From RGIG4034 sp045576455 (GTDB lineage Bacteria > Bacillota > Clostridia > Lachnospirales > Lachnospiraceae): DNA of 64,000 nt. Every line of letters starts with the position of its first letter. The stretch's first letter is position 1. Shown here one piece after another: positions 44,519 through 54,468 of the stretch. The notes below the pieces were generated by a model, which was not told the origin of the DNA, did no database searches, and was given only the letters and a program-made list of their open reading frames with translations. Both the position numbers and the translations under genes were made by a program. Location: the NCBI GenBank assembly GCA_045576455.1, contig JAZNGM010000031.1, positions 58,326 to 122,325 of the forward strand, written 5' to 3'.

Positions 44519-46546
44519 ATGGAGTATCATGTAGCAAAAACAGGAAATGATGCAGCAAACGGTTCAAAAGAACAACCGTTTTTAACTATTTCCCGTGCAG
44601 CCGAGCTTGCTGTGGCAGGAGATATTGTTACGGTACATGCAGGTGTGTATAGGGAGTGGGTAAGCCCTGTAAACGGCGGAACTGAAGATGCAAGAATTGT
44701 GTATCAGTCTGCCGGAGACGGTGAAGTAGTAATTACCGGTGCAGAGCCGGTAACGGATTGGAAAAATGAAGGTGGTCAGGTATGGAGTACACAAGTAGAT
44801 AACAGCTTATTTACGGTACGCAATCCATTTAAGGAAGATTTATTCGGAGATTGGTTATTTAAGGGCGCATTTGTGCCTCATCTTGGAGATGTGTATTTGA
44901 ACAAGAAATCCCTGTATGAAACGGAATCTGTAGAGAAACTTAAGAACCCTGAGGTTTGGCCGCAGGCAAAATATCCGGAAGATTCATTGCTTTTATGGTA
45001 TGCAGAAGCAGGAGAAAAGACTACAAAGATTTGGGCAAACTTTGGCTCCTTTGATCCAAGAAAAGAAGATGTGGAAATCAGTGTGCGTCCGTTCTGTTTT
45101 TGGCCTGAGAAGACAGGACTTAATTATATTACGGTTAAGGGATTTACGCTTTGTCAGGCATCTCCGCAGTGGGCACCGCCTACGGCATTACAGGAGGGAC
45201 TTATCGGTCCTCATTGGAGTAAGGGCTGGATTATTGAGGATAATATAATCTTTGAGTCAAAGTGTGTAGGTGTCAGCCTTGGAAAAGATATAAGCAGCGG
45301 ACATAATGAGTGGTCCAAGGGAAAATCCAAAGGCGGAACCCAAAGGGAGCAGGAGGTAATTTTCCGCGCTTTACATGGAAACTGGCATAAGGATAACATC
45401 GGTAGTCATATCGTACGTAATAATATTATTCACGATTGTGAACAAGCAGGCGTTGTAGGTCATATGGGTGGTGCTTTCAGTACTATTACCGGAAACACTA
45501 TTTATAATATTCATCATAAACGTATATTCCATGGCGCAGAAGTTGCCGGAATTAAACTGCATGCATCATTGGATACGCAGATTATAGATAATAAGATTTA
45601 CGGCTGTTACCGTGCGGTATGGCTTGATTGGCAGGCGCAGGGTACCAGAATCAGCAGAAATGTTTTCTTTGACAATCTTTCAGAGGATTTCTTTGTTGAA
45701 GTATGTCACGGACCGTATCTTGTAGACCATAATTTGTTTTTATCAAAGATGAATTTCAGAAATCTGGCACAGGGTGGTGCCTTTGTACATAATCTTTTCG
45801 CAGGAAGATTTGTACTCCGTGAAGAAATGTCCCGTTGGACACCATATCATTTCCCTCACGAAACAGCAGTAGCAGGATATAACAATTTCACGGGTGGAGA
45901 TGACAGGTATGTGAACAATCTGTTCCTTGATGACGGCGATGAAGATAAGAGTGTAAAACCGATGACCTTCTTTGAACATTTACCGTTACCACCACGTAAA
46001 GAGAATAAAGAGAGCGGACAGATTATGGACGGTGTGCCTGATGACTCTATATGTTATCTGTATCCGGCAGGTTTATCAGCATATGATAAGTATCCGAACG
46101 GAACAGAAAAGATGCCGTGGGAGTATACAGAGGAAGAACGTAAAGAAAGAATGGAAAAATACGGAAGCATCTATCCGTTAGGACGCTGGGCAATTCCTGT
46201 TAAGATTACGGGAAATGCATATTTTGGCGGAGCGATAGGCTGCGCACATGAGCCGGAAGCTAAAGTATGTACAAATACCGGTGTCGAAATTAAGTTATCC
46301 GAAGCTAAAGATAAAGTATATGTATCTATATTAGAACCCAAATTACTTTTGGAAAGCGGCTCTAAATTACTGTCAGCAGATACGCTGGGAACTTCCTACC
46401 ATGCAGAAATGGCATATGAAAATCCGGACGGAACGAACATTGTATTTGATACGGATTATTTTGGAAATAAACGACCGGATGGCAATGTAACACCGGGACC
46501 ATTTGAAGTAATGGGCATGGAGAGCAAAAAAACGTTTGAATTGTAA
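44519..46546 (+). CDS. GH120 beta-xylosidase-like enzyme
   Basis: A 675-residue right-handed parallel beta-helix protein closely resembling XylC, the founder of GH120, from Thermoanaerobacterium as I recall it: the start YHVAKTGNDAANGS, VHAGVYREWV, ANF..DP, GFTLCQASPQWAPPTA, LIGPHWSKGWIIEDNII, and the catalytic region WLDWQAQGTR and FVEVCHGPYLVDHN. Candidate catalytic residues are Asp370 and Glu394, with Glu341 also aligned; their spacing (29 and 24) nearly matches that of the XylC residues (29 and 23). No signal peptide, so it acts on imported xylo-oligosaccharides. AGGAG before the ATG. Arabinosyl or other specificities are possible. Confidence 0.85.
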   Translation: MEYHVAKTGNDAANGSKEQPFLTISRAAELAVAGDIVTVHAGVYREWVSPVNGGTEDARIVYQSAGDGEVVITGAEPVTDWKNEGGQVWSTQVDNSLFTVRNPFKEDLFGDWLFKGAFVPHLGDVYLNKKSLYETESVEKLKNPEVWPQAKYPEDSLLLWYAEAGEKTTKIWANFGSFDPRKEDVEISVRPFCFWPEKTGLNYITVKGFTLCQASPQWAPPTALQEGLIGPHWSKGWIIEDNIIFESKCVGVSLGKDISSGHNEWSKGKSKGGTQREQEVIFRALHGNWHKDNIGSHIVRNNIIHDCEQAGVVGHMGGAFSTITGNTIYNIHHKRIFHGAEVAGIKLHASLDTQIIDNKIYGCYRAVWLDWQAQGTRISRNVFFDNLSEDFFVEVCHGPYLVDHNLFLSKMNFRNLAQGGAFVHNLFAGRFVLREEMSRWTPYHFPHETAVAGYNNFTGGDDRYVNNLFLDDGDEDKSVKPMTFFEHLPLPPRKENKESGQIMDGVPDDSICYLYPAGLSAYDKYPNGTEKMPWEYTEEERKERMEKYGSIYPLGRWAIPVKITGNAYFGGAIGCAHEPEAKVCTNTGVEIKLSEAKDKVYVSILEPKLLLESGSKLLSADTLGTSYHAEMAYENPDGTNIVFDTDYFGNKRPDGNVTPGPFEVMGMESKKTFEL

Positions 46547-46620
46547 AAGATAATAAATTAGGAATATATCAGTATGAACAAGTAGTTTTTTGTTTTAGAA
46601 CCAGGTGTGAGGGATTGATA

Positions 46621-48807
46621 ATGAAAAAAAGTGAAGTTACTATGTCCGGGTTTATCAATAAGGGTTATTCTATAAAGCCATGTGCCTTTTGGTTTTGGGA
46701 GACGGATGCTATTGATATGAAAGATGAGCAAATCCGTGAAGTAATGGATAATTGTGTGAATAAAATCGGTTATGGTGGTTTTAGTATTATCCCTAATAAA
46801 ACTAAGGACTATCTTTCTGATGTATATTTCCAAAAATACCGTGTTGCCCTTGAAAAAGCAGAGGAACTGGGAATTCATATGTGCATTTATGATGAAAACG
46901 GGTTCCCAAGTGGTGCGGCAAACGGTGTTTTTGGTGAGAAATACCCGGAACATACATTAAAACGTCTGGATATGTACGAATGGGATTATGTTGGTCCGGT
47001 AGATGTAGAAGAAACTTTTACAACAGATGGTACAATTATGGGAATTGTACTAATGAATACGGATAGCAAAGCGTTGATAGATGTTACCAAGGAATACAAA
47101 GATAGCAGGATTGCTATCCGGATAGAAGGTGGCAGATGGAAACTGATGGCTTTCGTATGTGTGACGGAGGGCAGTCCCATTGTGGATTATCTATCGGAAG
47201 AATCGGTAAAGCAGTTTATGGATATGACCCATGAAGCTTACTACCGTGAGTTTTCGTCCTATTTTGGAAATGTAATCAATACATTTTTTTATGATGAACC
47301 TACTATGTATGGGTTTGAAGGACCTTGGATTCCGGGAGGGCGTATTGTAGAAGGCGGAAGAACATGGACTCCCGGTTTTAATGAATATTATAGACAGTGC
47401 TATGGTGAAAGTCCGGTGCTTTCCTATCCGGCACTATGGTATGACATAGGACCGGACACGGACTATATTAGAAGGCGCTTGGCAGAGTGCCGTTCTAATA
47501 TGTTTAATCAGGCATACATAAAACAGATGGCAGATTGGTGCGAGGAAAGAGGGGTACTACTGACGGGACATACATGGGAGGAGAACTTTTTGAATCCGGG
47601 TGTTACCATAGGAGATTTGATGAAGGTATTTAAGCATCAACAGATTCCGGGAATTGACAGCATTACGGAGTATCAGTGTGTAAAGACTACTACGAAAATA
47701 GTGTCATCATCTGCATATAATTGGGATAAACCACTGGTAATGTGTGAAACCTTTGGTGCAATGCCGGAGGATGAGCGGTTGCGGCATGTGTTTTATAAAG
47801 AAACCATGGATTTGTATGCCAAAGGAATTAATTATATGATTCCGCATGCAGTATGGTATGGACCGAATGCATATATATCGCCGGAGATGTCTTATCGCGG
47901 GCCGTATGCAGATATGTTGCCGGATGTGATGGCATATATTACCCGGCTGAACCAATTCCTCCAAGGTGGGCGTCATGTTGCGGATATAGCTGTGGTCTAT
48001 CCGATTGAAGATATGCATGCAAAACTTAATTTCATACAGAAAAATGACCTCTGTATACCTGAATATTCAAATTATACAAAGCTTGGTGAAAAGCTGTCCT
48101 GTGAGTGCCGCTATGATTTTACTTATCTGCATCCTGAAATAATAGGGGAAAGATGCACCTTTGACGCAGAGACAAAAGAATTATGCCTGAATAATAAGGT
48201 AAACTTTGAAAGATATAAAGTGCTGATTTTCCCGGCAATGGAAATGGTTTCTCTTGACGTCCTAAAAAAAGGAAAAGAAGTCTTTGATAAAGGCGGAACC
48301 GTAATCTTCTGTGAAAAAGTCCCAACATCAGGTTTGAATGAACAGGAAAGCGAAAGTATAAAAGTTATTGTAAATGAATTATTTGATGATAAAAATGCCT
48401 CAGACACATTATACATTAAGCGTAATGATAATGGGGGAGCTGTTTGTTATATTCCTGATAATACAGAGGATATTCTTGAAAATGTATTGAAAGAGTTTGT
48501 GCCGGTATTTGATGTTGCTATTGAAAGAGTAGATGAGCCGGAAGACGGAACACTTACTTATATTCATAAGGTAAAAGACGGACAAGATATTTATTTCTTT
48601 GCAAACTCCGGCATCAACAGTATTCATACCAAAGTAAGAATAAGAGGATGTAAGACATTGTCTTGCTTAGACCCGCATAACGGGGATTCATATCCCGTAC
48701 CGGTTTCACATGGAGAAAAAGACGGTTGTTCTTATACGGAATTCATACTTAAACTATTACCTGAAAAATCAATGTTATATATTGAAGATATTAGAGATAT
48801 TAAATAA
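46621..48807 (+). CDS. GH106-like putative alpha-L-rhamnosidase (copy 2), cytoplasmic
   Basis: A 728-residue paralogue of the enzyme at 29483-31687, sharing well over half its residues by eye and the same order of motifs: CAFWFWETDAIDMKD, YDENGFPSGAANG, FFYDEPTMYGFEG, HTWEEN (Glu320-Glu321) and CETFGAMPEDER (Glu376). No signal peptide. GAGGG 7 nt upstream of ATG 46621. It follows the GH120 gene by about 70 nt, so this copy belongs to the xylan/galactan set rather than the rha operon. Different linkage or aglycone specificity is likely but unproven. Confidence 0.73.
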   Translation: MKKSEVTMSGFINKGYSIKPCAFWFWETDAIDMKDEQIREVMDNCVNKIGYGGFSIIPNKTKDYLSDVYFQKYRVALEKAEELGIHMCIYDENGFPSGAANGVFGEKYPEHTLKRLDMYEWDYVGPVDVEETFTTDGTIMGIVLMNTDSKALIDVTKEYKDSRIAIRIEGGRWKLMAFVCVTEGSPIVDYLSEESVKQFMDMTHEAYYREFSSYFGNVINTFFYDEPTMYGFEGPWIPGGRIVEGGRTWTPGFNEYYRQCYGESPVLSYPALWYDIGPDTDYIRRRLAECRSNMFNQAYIKQMADWCEERGVLLTGHTWEENFLNPGVTIGDLMKVFKHQQIPGIDSITEYQCVKTTTKIVSSSAYNWDKPLVMCETFGAMPEDERLRHVFYKETMDLYAKGINYMIPHAVWYGPNAYISPEMSYRGPYADMLPDVMAYITRLNQFLQGGRHVADIAVVYPIEDMHAKLNFIQKNDLCIPEYSNYTKLGEKLSCECRYDFTYLHPEIIGERCTFDAETKELCLNNKVNFERYKVLIFPAMEMVSLDVLKKGKEVFDKGGTVIFCEKVPTSGLNEQESESIKVIVNELFDDKNASDTLYIKRNDNGGAVCYIPDNTEDILENVLKEFVPVFDVAIERVDEPEDGTLTYIHKVKDGQDIYFFANSGINSIHTKVRIRGCKTLSCLDPHNGDSYPVPVSHGEKDGCSYTEFILKLLPEKSMLYIEDIRDIK

Positions 48808-48848
48808 ATCAATTCTTAGCTGTAATATATAAAAAAGGTAACATACAT

Positions 48849-50921
48849 ATGAACCAGATAAAAGACGGTAAAAAGATAAAAATAACGACAATAACCGTAG
48901 TGGCTTTATTGATTTCATTACTTTCGGGATTTATGGCGTTAACGAAATTCCCGGAAAGGCTTGAATATATGGTGAGCGACTATCTTTATCAGGATCCGGG
49001 TATCATTCCCGATAATATAAAGATTATTGCCATAGACGAAGAAACACTGGGTAAACTGGGACCTTATTCAAATTGGGACAGAAGTTATTTTGCAAAACTA
49101 GTAGAAAAATTAAATGCAGACAGTGAAAAAGCACCGCGGGTGATAGGCATTGATGTTGTATTTAGTGGAACGGATTATTCAGAAGAAGACAGTCTTTTAG
49201 TGGAGGCATGTAAGCTTTCTGATAACATAGTGCTTGCTTCAATGTTGAATTTTGACACGAAACTGCATAAGAAGAATGATACCTATTATTTGGAACAGTT
49301 TGTATCGAGTGAGGGAAGACCGTATGATGCGCTTAGCAAAGTGGCGGATTATGGTTTTACCAATGCTATTTTTGATGATGATGGTGTTATAAGAAGCTTT
49401 TATACAAAGCTTATGTATTCGGACATGGATACTGAACAAATAAAGATATACGAATCTTTTGCGTATAAGATAGCTTCAAGAATTGATAAGATAAAAGCGT
49501 GTCCTTCTGAAGTTGAGGTAGCTTTTGTCGGTAAACCGGGCGATTTTGAAACGATATCCATGGCAGATGTAGTGGAAGGAAAGATACCGGAAGGATATTT
49601 CGAGGATTGTATTGTACTGGTTGGCGCCTATGAGGAAGGTGCGAGGGATTCATATCGTGTATCCATCGATCCCGCTGAAGAAATGTTTGGAGTAGAGTTA
49701 CAGGCGAATTATATATACGGTCTTTTGAATGAAAGAATCGTATATCCGTTAGACGGTGTATGGCAGTTTGTACTGACTTTTGCCGTGGTTTTTTGTGCAG
49801 CATGGTGTATATTGAAATTCAAATTACGGTTTGCCGTACTTCTTACATGCATAGCGCCTGTCATATATGTGATAGCTGCGTGTGCGCTATTTAAGTGGAG
49901 ATATCATACGTTGAATATTCTTGCGGTTCCGTTAGGAATCGTGTTGGCTTTTCTTTCATCGGCATTGTTAAGATACATTACTATGCAAAAAAGCAGAATG
50001 CTTGAGATGCAGTCAATGCTTTTTTCCATGGCGGAGGCAATGGCAGAAGCAATTGAAGGGCGTACGCCTTATAACGCAAACCATACCAAAAATGTGGCAC
50101 TGCGATGTGTAGAGATGCTTGACTATATTAACAGTCAACATAAGCTTAAAAAAACGGAATTACATTTTACTAAAGAAGATAAGCTGCAATTGTATCTTGC
50201 GGCTATGTTGCATGATGTCGGTAAGATGGATGTTCCGCTTGAAATAATGGATAAACCAACTAAGTTGGGTGAGAGAGAAGCGTCTCTGAAGTCACGCCTT
50301 GAGATTATTAAACTTAGAATTGAAAATGATGTTTTGTCAGGGCACTTTAATAAAGAGGATGCGGAGAAAAAACTGGATACCATTGACCTGTTTGTTAAAA
50401 GTTTGCCGGCATTTAACTGCGGACGCCCGCTTAATGAAGCAGAATGGGCACTTGTAGATGAAATGGCGGATAGCATTTATGAAGGCAGGGATGGTACACA
50501 AATTCCGTATCTTTCAGAAGAAGAAAAAGCGGATTTACATATTAAGGCAGGTACATTATCGGATAAAGAACGTAACATTATGCAAAGTCATGTTACTTAC
50601 ACGGATAAAATATTGTCGCATATTCAGTTTGGTGAACATTTTGATAAAGTGCGTTCCATGGCGTCAAATCATCATGAATTGTTGAACGGAAGAGGATATC
50701 CTGCGGGTATCAATGCGGATGAACTTGATGTTATGACACGTATATTAACGATAATGGATATTTATGATTCACTGATTGCAGACGACAGACCTTATAAGAA
50801 GGCTAAACCGATACCGGTGGCATTTAATATTCTTGATGAGGAAGCAGAGGCAGGTAAAATTGATAAAGAACTGCTTCAGTATGCAAAAGAATTATATTTT
50901 AAGGAGCGTACAGGGGAATAA
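48849..50921 (+). CDS. CHASE2 / HD-GYP membrane phosphodiesterase
   Basis: A 690-residue signalling protein. It has one N-terminal membrane segment, a CHASE2 sensor domain (about 30-290) on the outer face, three membrane segments (about 305-375), and a cytoplasmic HD-GYP domain expected to hydrolyse cyclic di-GMP. The HD pair is His455-Asp456 in LHDVGK and HHE is His608-Glu610 with GRGYP following. Between them lie about 150 residues instead of about 60, so about 90 residues are inserted. It abuts the FecR-domain gene by 2 nt, an arrangement known for CHASE2/FecR pairs. AAAGGTAAC lies before the ATG. Confidence 0.88.
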   Translation: MNQIKDGKKIKITTITVVALLISLLSGFMALTKFPERLEYMVSDYLYQDPGIIPDNIKIIAIDEETLGKLGPYSNWDRSYFAKLVEKLNADSEKAPRVIGIDVVFSGTDYSEEDSLLVEACKLSDNIVLASMLNFDTKLHKKNDTYYLEQFVSSEGRPYDALSKVADYGFTNAIFDDDGVIRSFYTKLMYSDMDTEQIKIYESFAYKIASRIDKIKACPSEVEVAFVGKPGDFETISMADVVEGKIPEGYFEDCIVLVGAYEEGARDSYRVSIDPAEEMFGVELQANYIYGLLNERIVYPLDGVWQFVLTFAVVFCAAWCILKFKLRFAVLLTCIAPVIYVIAACALFKWRYHTLNILAVPLGIVLAFLSSALLRYITMQKSRMLEMQSMLFSMAEAMAEAIEGRTPYNANHTKNVALRCVEMLDYINSQHKLKKTELHFTKEDKLQLYLAAMLHDVGKMDVPLEIMDKPTKLGEREASLKSRLEIIKLRIENDVLSGHFNKEDAEKKLDTIDLFVKSLPAFNCGRPLNEAEWALVDEMADSIYEGRDGTQIPYLSEEEKADLHIKAGTLSDKERNIMQSHVTYTDKILSHIQFGEHFDKVRSMASNHHELLNGRGYPAGINADELDVMTRILTIMDIYDSLIADDRPYKKAKPIPVAFNILDEEAEAGKIDKELLQYAKELYFKERTGE

Positions 50922-50923
50922 AG

Positions 50924-52654
50924 ATGAAAAAGAACAAAGGGAAAAAAATAGCCATAATTTCATGTATAGGTGTTCTGCTTATTGCGGCAGTAGTTGTTCT
51001 TACTATATTTTTATCATCCGGTGGTTACAGGGTAATAAAGGTTGCCTCTTTTGACGGGGAGGTCAGTCTTGTAAGAAATTCCGGAAATAAAGAAATGATA
51101 GAAGGAATGAATTTAAAATCAAAAGATACGGTTACTACAGGGAATAATGGATTAGTGGAACTTTTAGCTGATTCGGATAAGCACATTGTGGCACAGGAAA
51201 ATACAAGCTTTGAGATTATTGCAAGCGGAGATGAGAAAAAAGGTAAGCTTAAAATAAATCTGAAATACGGAACCTCATTGTTTGAGATAGAAAATAAATT
51301 AACGGAAGGTTCTTCATTTGTTGTAAATACACCAAATGCAAGTATGAGTGTCCGCGGTACTACCTTTGAAGTAAGTTATTCCGAAGAGGATAATGCTACA
51401 CAGGTTGAAGTAACGTCCGGTGCGGTTGAGGTTGTTACGGATAAAGAAACCAAAATGATTAATAAAGGACAGAGTGCAATAGTATCAGAAGAAGAAATCG
51501 TAGTAACATCTTCTGATATAGCGTATAAGGAGGATATTGCATTTACAGCAAGTGATTTAAAGAATAACAGATATTATGGTGTCCATGTCAAGGAATTGGA
51601 TGGCTGGGAATATGAAAAAAGTGAGATTGACGGAACCGATATTAATGAATTTGTCAAGGATACTTTGAGAATCCGTTATTTGGTTGAATCAAAAGAAGAA
51701 ATTGAAGAAAATATTGCTTATTTAAAGGAATCCGGTTTCTTTAGGGGTGAAGAATATCTTACCAATAATGACGGAGATGTAATTCTATTTGTTGTGAGCG
51801 GTTATGATTTGCCTGAAGGTGGTGCGGCGTTATCCTACCGCTTATTCAAGCCGCTTTCAGAGGGTAATTACTTGTTCATAAATATTTTCTCCCTGGATGA
51901 CCTTACTTTGGTAAGCAGTTTGGATATAATGTCCTTCTTGCCGATAACCAATGACAGCTATTATCTGTTTGGGGCAGTGGACCCTGCATTGCCGGATGCA
52001 GGACAGGATACGGATGTGTCACAGGATACATCACCGGATGATGGAACTGACGGAAGCAAGGATTCTGAGACGGATGAGGTAACGGACGAAGAACAGGAAG
52101 AAGAGATATCGGAAGAAGACGGGAGAATGCTGATATCTGCAACTGATTTACCTCTTTTATTAAAGAATGCCATCAACTACAGAGAGTTTGAATTCCTTTT
52201 AAGGGTGTTTGAAGCCGGAAGACTTATCGATAATTTTAAAATTGTTGAGGGTGGCCTTTCGATAATCAGACATGAGCCTGTGCTTGACGGAGTGTATGCA
52301 CCAATAGAAGGAACAGAACTTAGTTATGATGTTGATAAACTTAACCGGTTGTTTTCCTTGTGGACTAGCATTCTTATTGCAGAGGATAAGGTGCCGCAGA
52401 ATACTACGGTAAATGGAAATATGATTACATTAGAGCCCCCTACTGACATTGACTACGGTGCGATTTCGGTAGAAATATATAACATGTGTTTTACGGAAGA
52501 TGATATGCTTTTGGTTGAGTATTATTATACCGTAAATGATGATAGCAGCGGTAATAGCGGTGTGAAGGGCGATGTGTGCGTATATTTTATGCCCGATGGA
52601 AATGGAAAATATATATTTGAACATTCCATGCAATATAGCAGCGAAAGATTTTAA
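50924..52654 (+). CDS. FecR-domain protein with membrane anchor
   Basis: A 576-residue protein with an N-terminal membrane segment (about 6-28), a FecR-like domain (about 35-180, with GMNLKSKDTVTTGNNGLVELL and PNASMSVRGTTFEV, matching the FecR/PRTase pattern), a middle region and a Ser/Asp/Glu-rich stretch (about 365-405) before a C-terminal domain I do not recognise. It starts 3 nt after the CHASE2-HD-GYP stop, so the two are surely cotranscribed. CHASE2 and FecR domains are thought to work together at the surface; the ligand is unknown. It ends at a terminator shared with the convergent CoA transferase gene. Confidence 0.82.
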   Translation: MKKNKGKKIAIISCIGVLLIAAVVVLTIFLSSGGYRVIKVASFDGEVSLVRNSGNKEMIEGMNLKSKDTVTTGNNGLVELLADSDKHIVAQENTSFEIIASGDEKKGKLKINLKYGTSLFEIENKLTEGSSFVVNTPNASMSVRGTTFEVSYSEEDNATQVEVTSGAVEVVTDKETKMINKGQSAIVSEEEIVVTSSDIAYKEDIAFTASDLKNNRYYGVHVKELDGWEYEKSEIDGTDINEFVKDTLRIRYLVESKEEIEENIAYLKESGFFRGEEYLTNNDGDVILFVVSGYDLPEGGAALSYRLFKPLSEGNYLFINIFSLDDLTLVSSLDIMSFLPITNDSYYLFGAVDPALPDAGQDTDVSQDTSPDDGTDGSKDSETDEVTDEEQEEEISEEDGRMLISATDLPLLLKNAINYREFEFLLRVFEAGRLIDNFKIVEGGLSIIRHEPVLDGVYAPIEGTELSYDVDKLNRLFSLWTSILIAEDKVPQNTTVNGNMITLEPPTDIDYGAISVEIYNMCFTEDDMLLVEYYYTVNDDSSGNSGVKGDVCVYFMPDGNGKYIFEHSMQYSSERF

Positions 52655-52660
52655 AAGATG

Positions 52661-52685
52661 AAGGACCCGAAGTTGTCGGGTCCTT
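52661..52685. terminator. Terminator between convergent genes
   Basis: AAGGACCCGA (52661-52670), loop AGTTG, TCGGGTCCTT (52676-52685) is a perfect 10-bp stem. T-rich sequence lies on both sides, so it may serve the FecR and CoA transferase genes. Confidence 0.85.
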
Positions 52686-52722
52686 ATAATTTTATGGGAA
52701 ATATAAATTTTAAACAACATTT

Positions 52723-54252
52723 TTAGTAGGTGAGTAATGGATCAATTTCAACCTTAAAAGGAAGCAGCTTTAGGATATCGTTTTCAATATCAATTCCCGG
52801 ATAGACTTCAATGAGACGGAGACCGTTTTCACCTAATTCAAATACGCAGCGTTCCGTAACATAAAGGACTTTTTGCTTATTGGCACGGGCACGTTTTGCT
52901 GAAAAACTTATGCTGGTTACTTTGTCAACGAACTTAGGAATATTTCCGTTGTTCTTAAGCGTAATCAAACCATCGTTTTCATCAACGCTCAACCCGCTTG
53001 TATTAAAGGTGAGGCAGAAGACTACGGTTTTTGTTTTGGCCGTTATATTGGCAAAACCGCCGATGCCTGCGAAAGCACCCGGTCCACGGTGCGCATTAAC
53101 ATTACCGTGTTTATCAACTTCAATACCACCCATAAAGCAGATGTCAAGACCACCGTTGTTATATAAGTCAAACTGGTTAGCCATGTCGTACATGGAATTG
53201 GCACCGATAACCGCACCAAATACTTTACCTGTTGCCGGAAAACCGCCTACACCACCGGATTCTACGGTTAGTGTAACCTTATCAAGAATACCGGATTCCC
53301 TTGCATATTTTGAAACAGTTTCAGGGATACCTACACCAATGTTAACGATATCATCTTCTTTTAATTCCATGGCAGCACGTTTACCAATAATATTACCCGG
53401 AATGTTTACAATGTTTTTGGTAGAGGTCCTTGATTCTAACATGTCGCTCCAGTCCTGCCATTGTGAATAAGGAATTTCAAAGCTACCGGTAAGTGACTCA
53501 TAAGCGGCATGACGTGGTTCGGGTTTTACTTTAACAATAGCATCAACCAGACAGCCCGGTATAATAGTGTTACGCGGACGTGACGGTGTGCTGACAATAC
53601 GGTCAACCTGGACAATTACTTTTCCGCCGTTAGCTTTTGTTGCCTGACATATGGACAAAGCATCGCCGGACATATACATATCATCAAAAGAAATATTACC
53701 TTTATTGTCTGCTGCGGTTCCTTTGATTAATGCGACATTTATTTTAGGAAGTTTATAATATAAGAATTCTTCGCCATCAACATCAACATGGGTAACCAAT
53801 GAGTTATCATTTGAAATATCGTTGATGCCGGGGCCATCAATTGCAGGGTCAACAAAAATATCAAGTCCTACTTTGGAAAGGGCACCCGGAATTCCACCGG
53901 CTTGTGCACGGATGGCATGGGAAATACAACCTAACGGAAGATTATAAGCTTCAAAACGATTTTCCAAAACGAGTCTTTTAGTGCTGAACATAGCACCGAA
54001 ATGTCCGCAGATTATTTTGTCAACGGCACCTTCTTTTATGTATAATTCTGCATTTCTTGTTTCATCCCAAATACCAAATCCGGCACTGGAAACCATTGTT
54101 AAATGTTTTGGGGAACCGGTTGCCTTGTATTTTCTGTAAAGGGCTTCATGCAGTTCCACGGGGTTTTCAATTCCGAGAAAGGAATTTAAGCAAATGACAT
54201 CACCATCTTTGATCATATCGATGGCTTCGTCTGAAGATACAATTTTGTACAT
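52723..54252 (-). CDS. Acyl-CoA:acetate/3-ketoacid CoA transferase family protein
   Basis: A 509-residue single-chain family I CoA transferase of the propionate CoA-transferase/YdiF type, with fused alpha- and beta-like halves. The catalytic Glu is expected in TVESGGVGGFP. Other features are the N-terminal GDVICLNSF, GHFGAMFSTKRL and the CLVDAIVKVKPEPRHA linker. It moves CoA between short-chain acids such as acetate, propionate, butyrate or lactate, and the exact acid is not deducible. It is divergent from the GH97 gene. Only a weak AAAGAGAA precedes the ATG and no clear promoter is seen. Confidence 0.9.
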   Translation of the reverse strand: MYKIVSSDEAIDMIKDGDVICLNSFLGIENPVELHEALYRKYKATGSPKHLTMVSSAGFGIWDETRNAELYIKEGAVDKIICGHFGAMFSTKRLVLENRFEAYNLPLGCISHAIRAQAGGIPGALSKVGLDIFVDPAIDGPGINDISNDNSLVTHVDVDGEEFLYYKLPKINVALIKGTAADNKGNISFDDMYMSGDALSICQATKANGGKVIVQVDRIVSTPSRPRNTIIPGCLVDAIVKVKPEPRHAAYESLTGSFEIPYSQWQDWSDMLESRTSTKNIVNIPGNIIGKRAAMELKEDDIVNIGVGIPETVSKYARESGILDKVTLTVESGGVGGFPATGKVFGAVIGANSMYDMANQFDLYNNGGLDICFMGGIEVDKHGNVNAHRGPGAFAGIGGFANITAKTKTVVFCLTFNTSGLSVDENDGLITLKNNGNIPKFVDKVTSISFSAKRARANKQKVLYVTERCVFELGENGLRLIEVYPGIDIENDILKLLPFKVEIDPLLTY

Positions 54253-54468
54253 TACGTGTTCTCTTTTCTATTCGTATTATCGCAACAGATAAACAATAAC
54301 ATTTCAACCGTTTTTTTGCAATAAAATTCATCAAAATGCAATTTTCTTATTTTACATTATATGGTATTATTTTTATGATTTGGTTTGTATTAAGTATGGC
54401 CGGTCAAATAATTAGATAGTATAGCTGTTACAAGATAGAAAAAATATCAACGTGATATGGAGGAAGAT

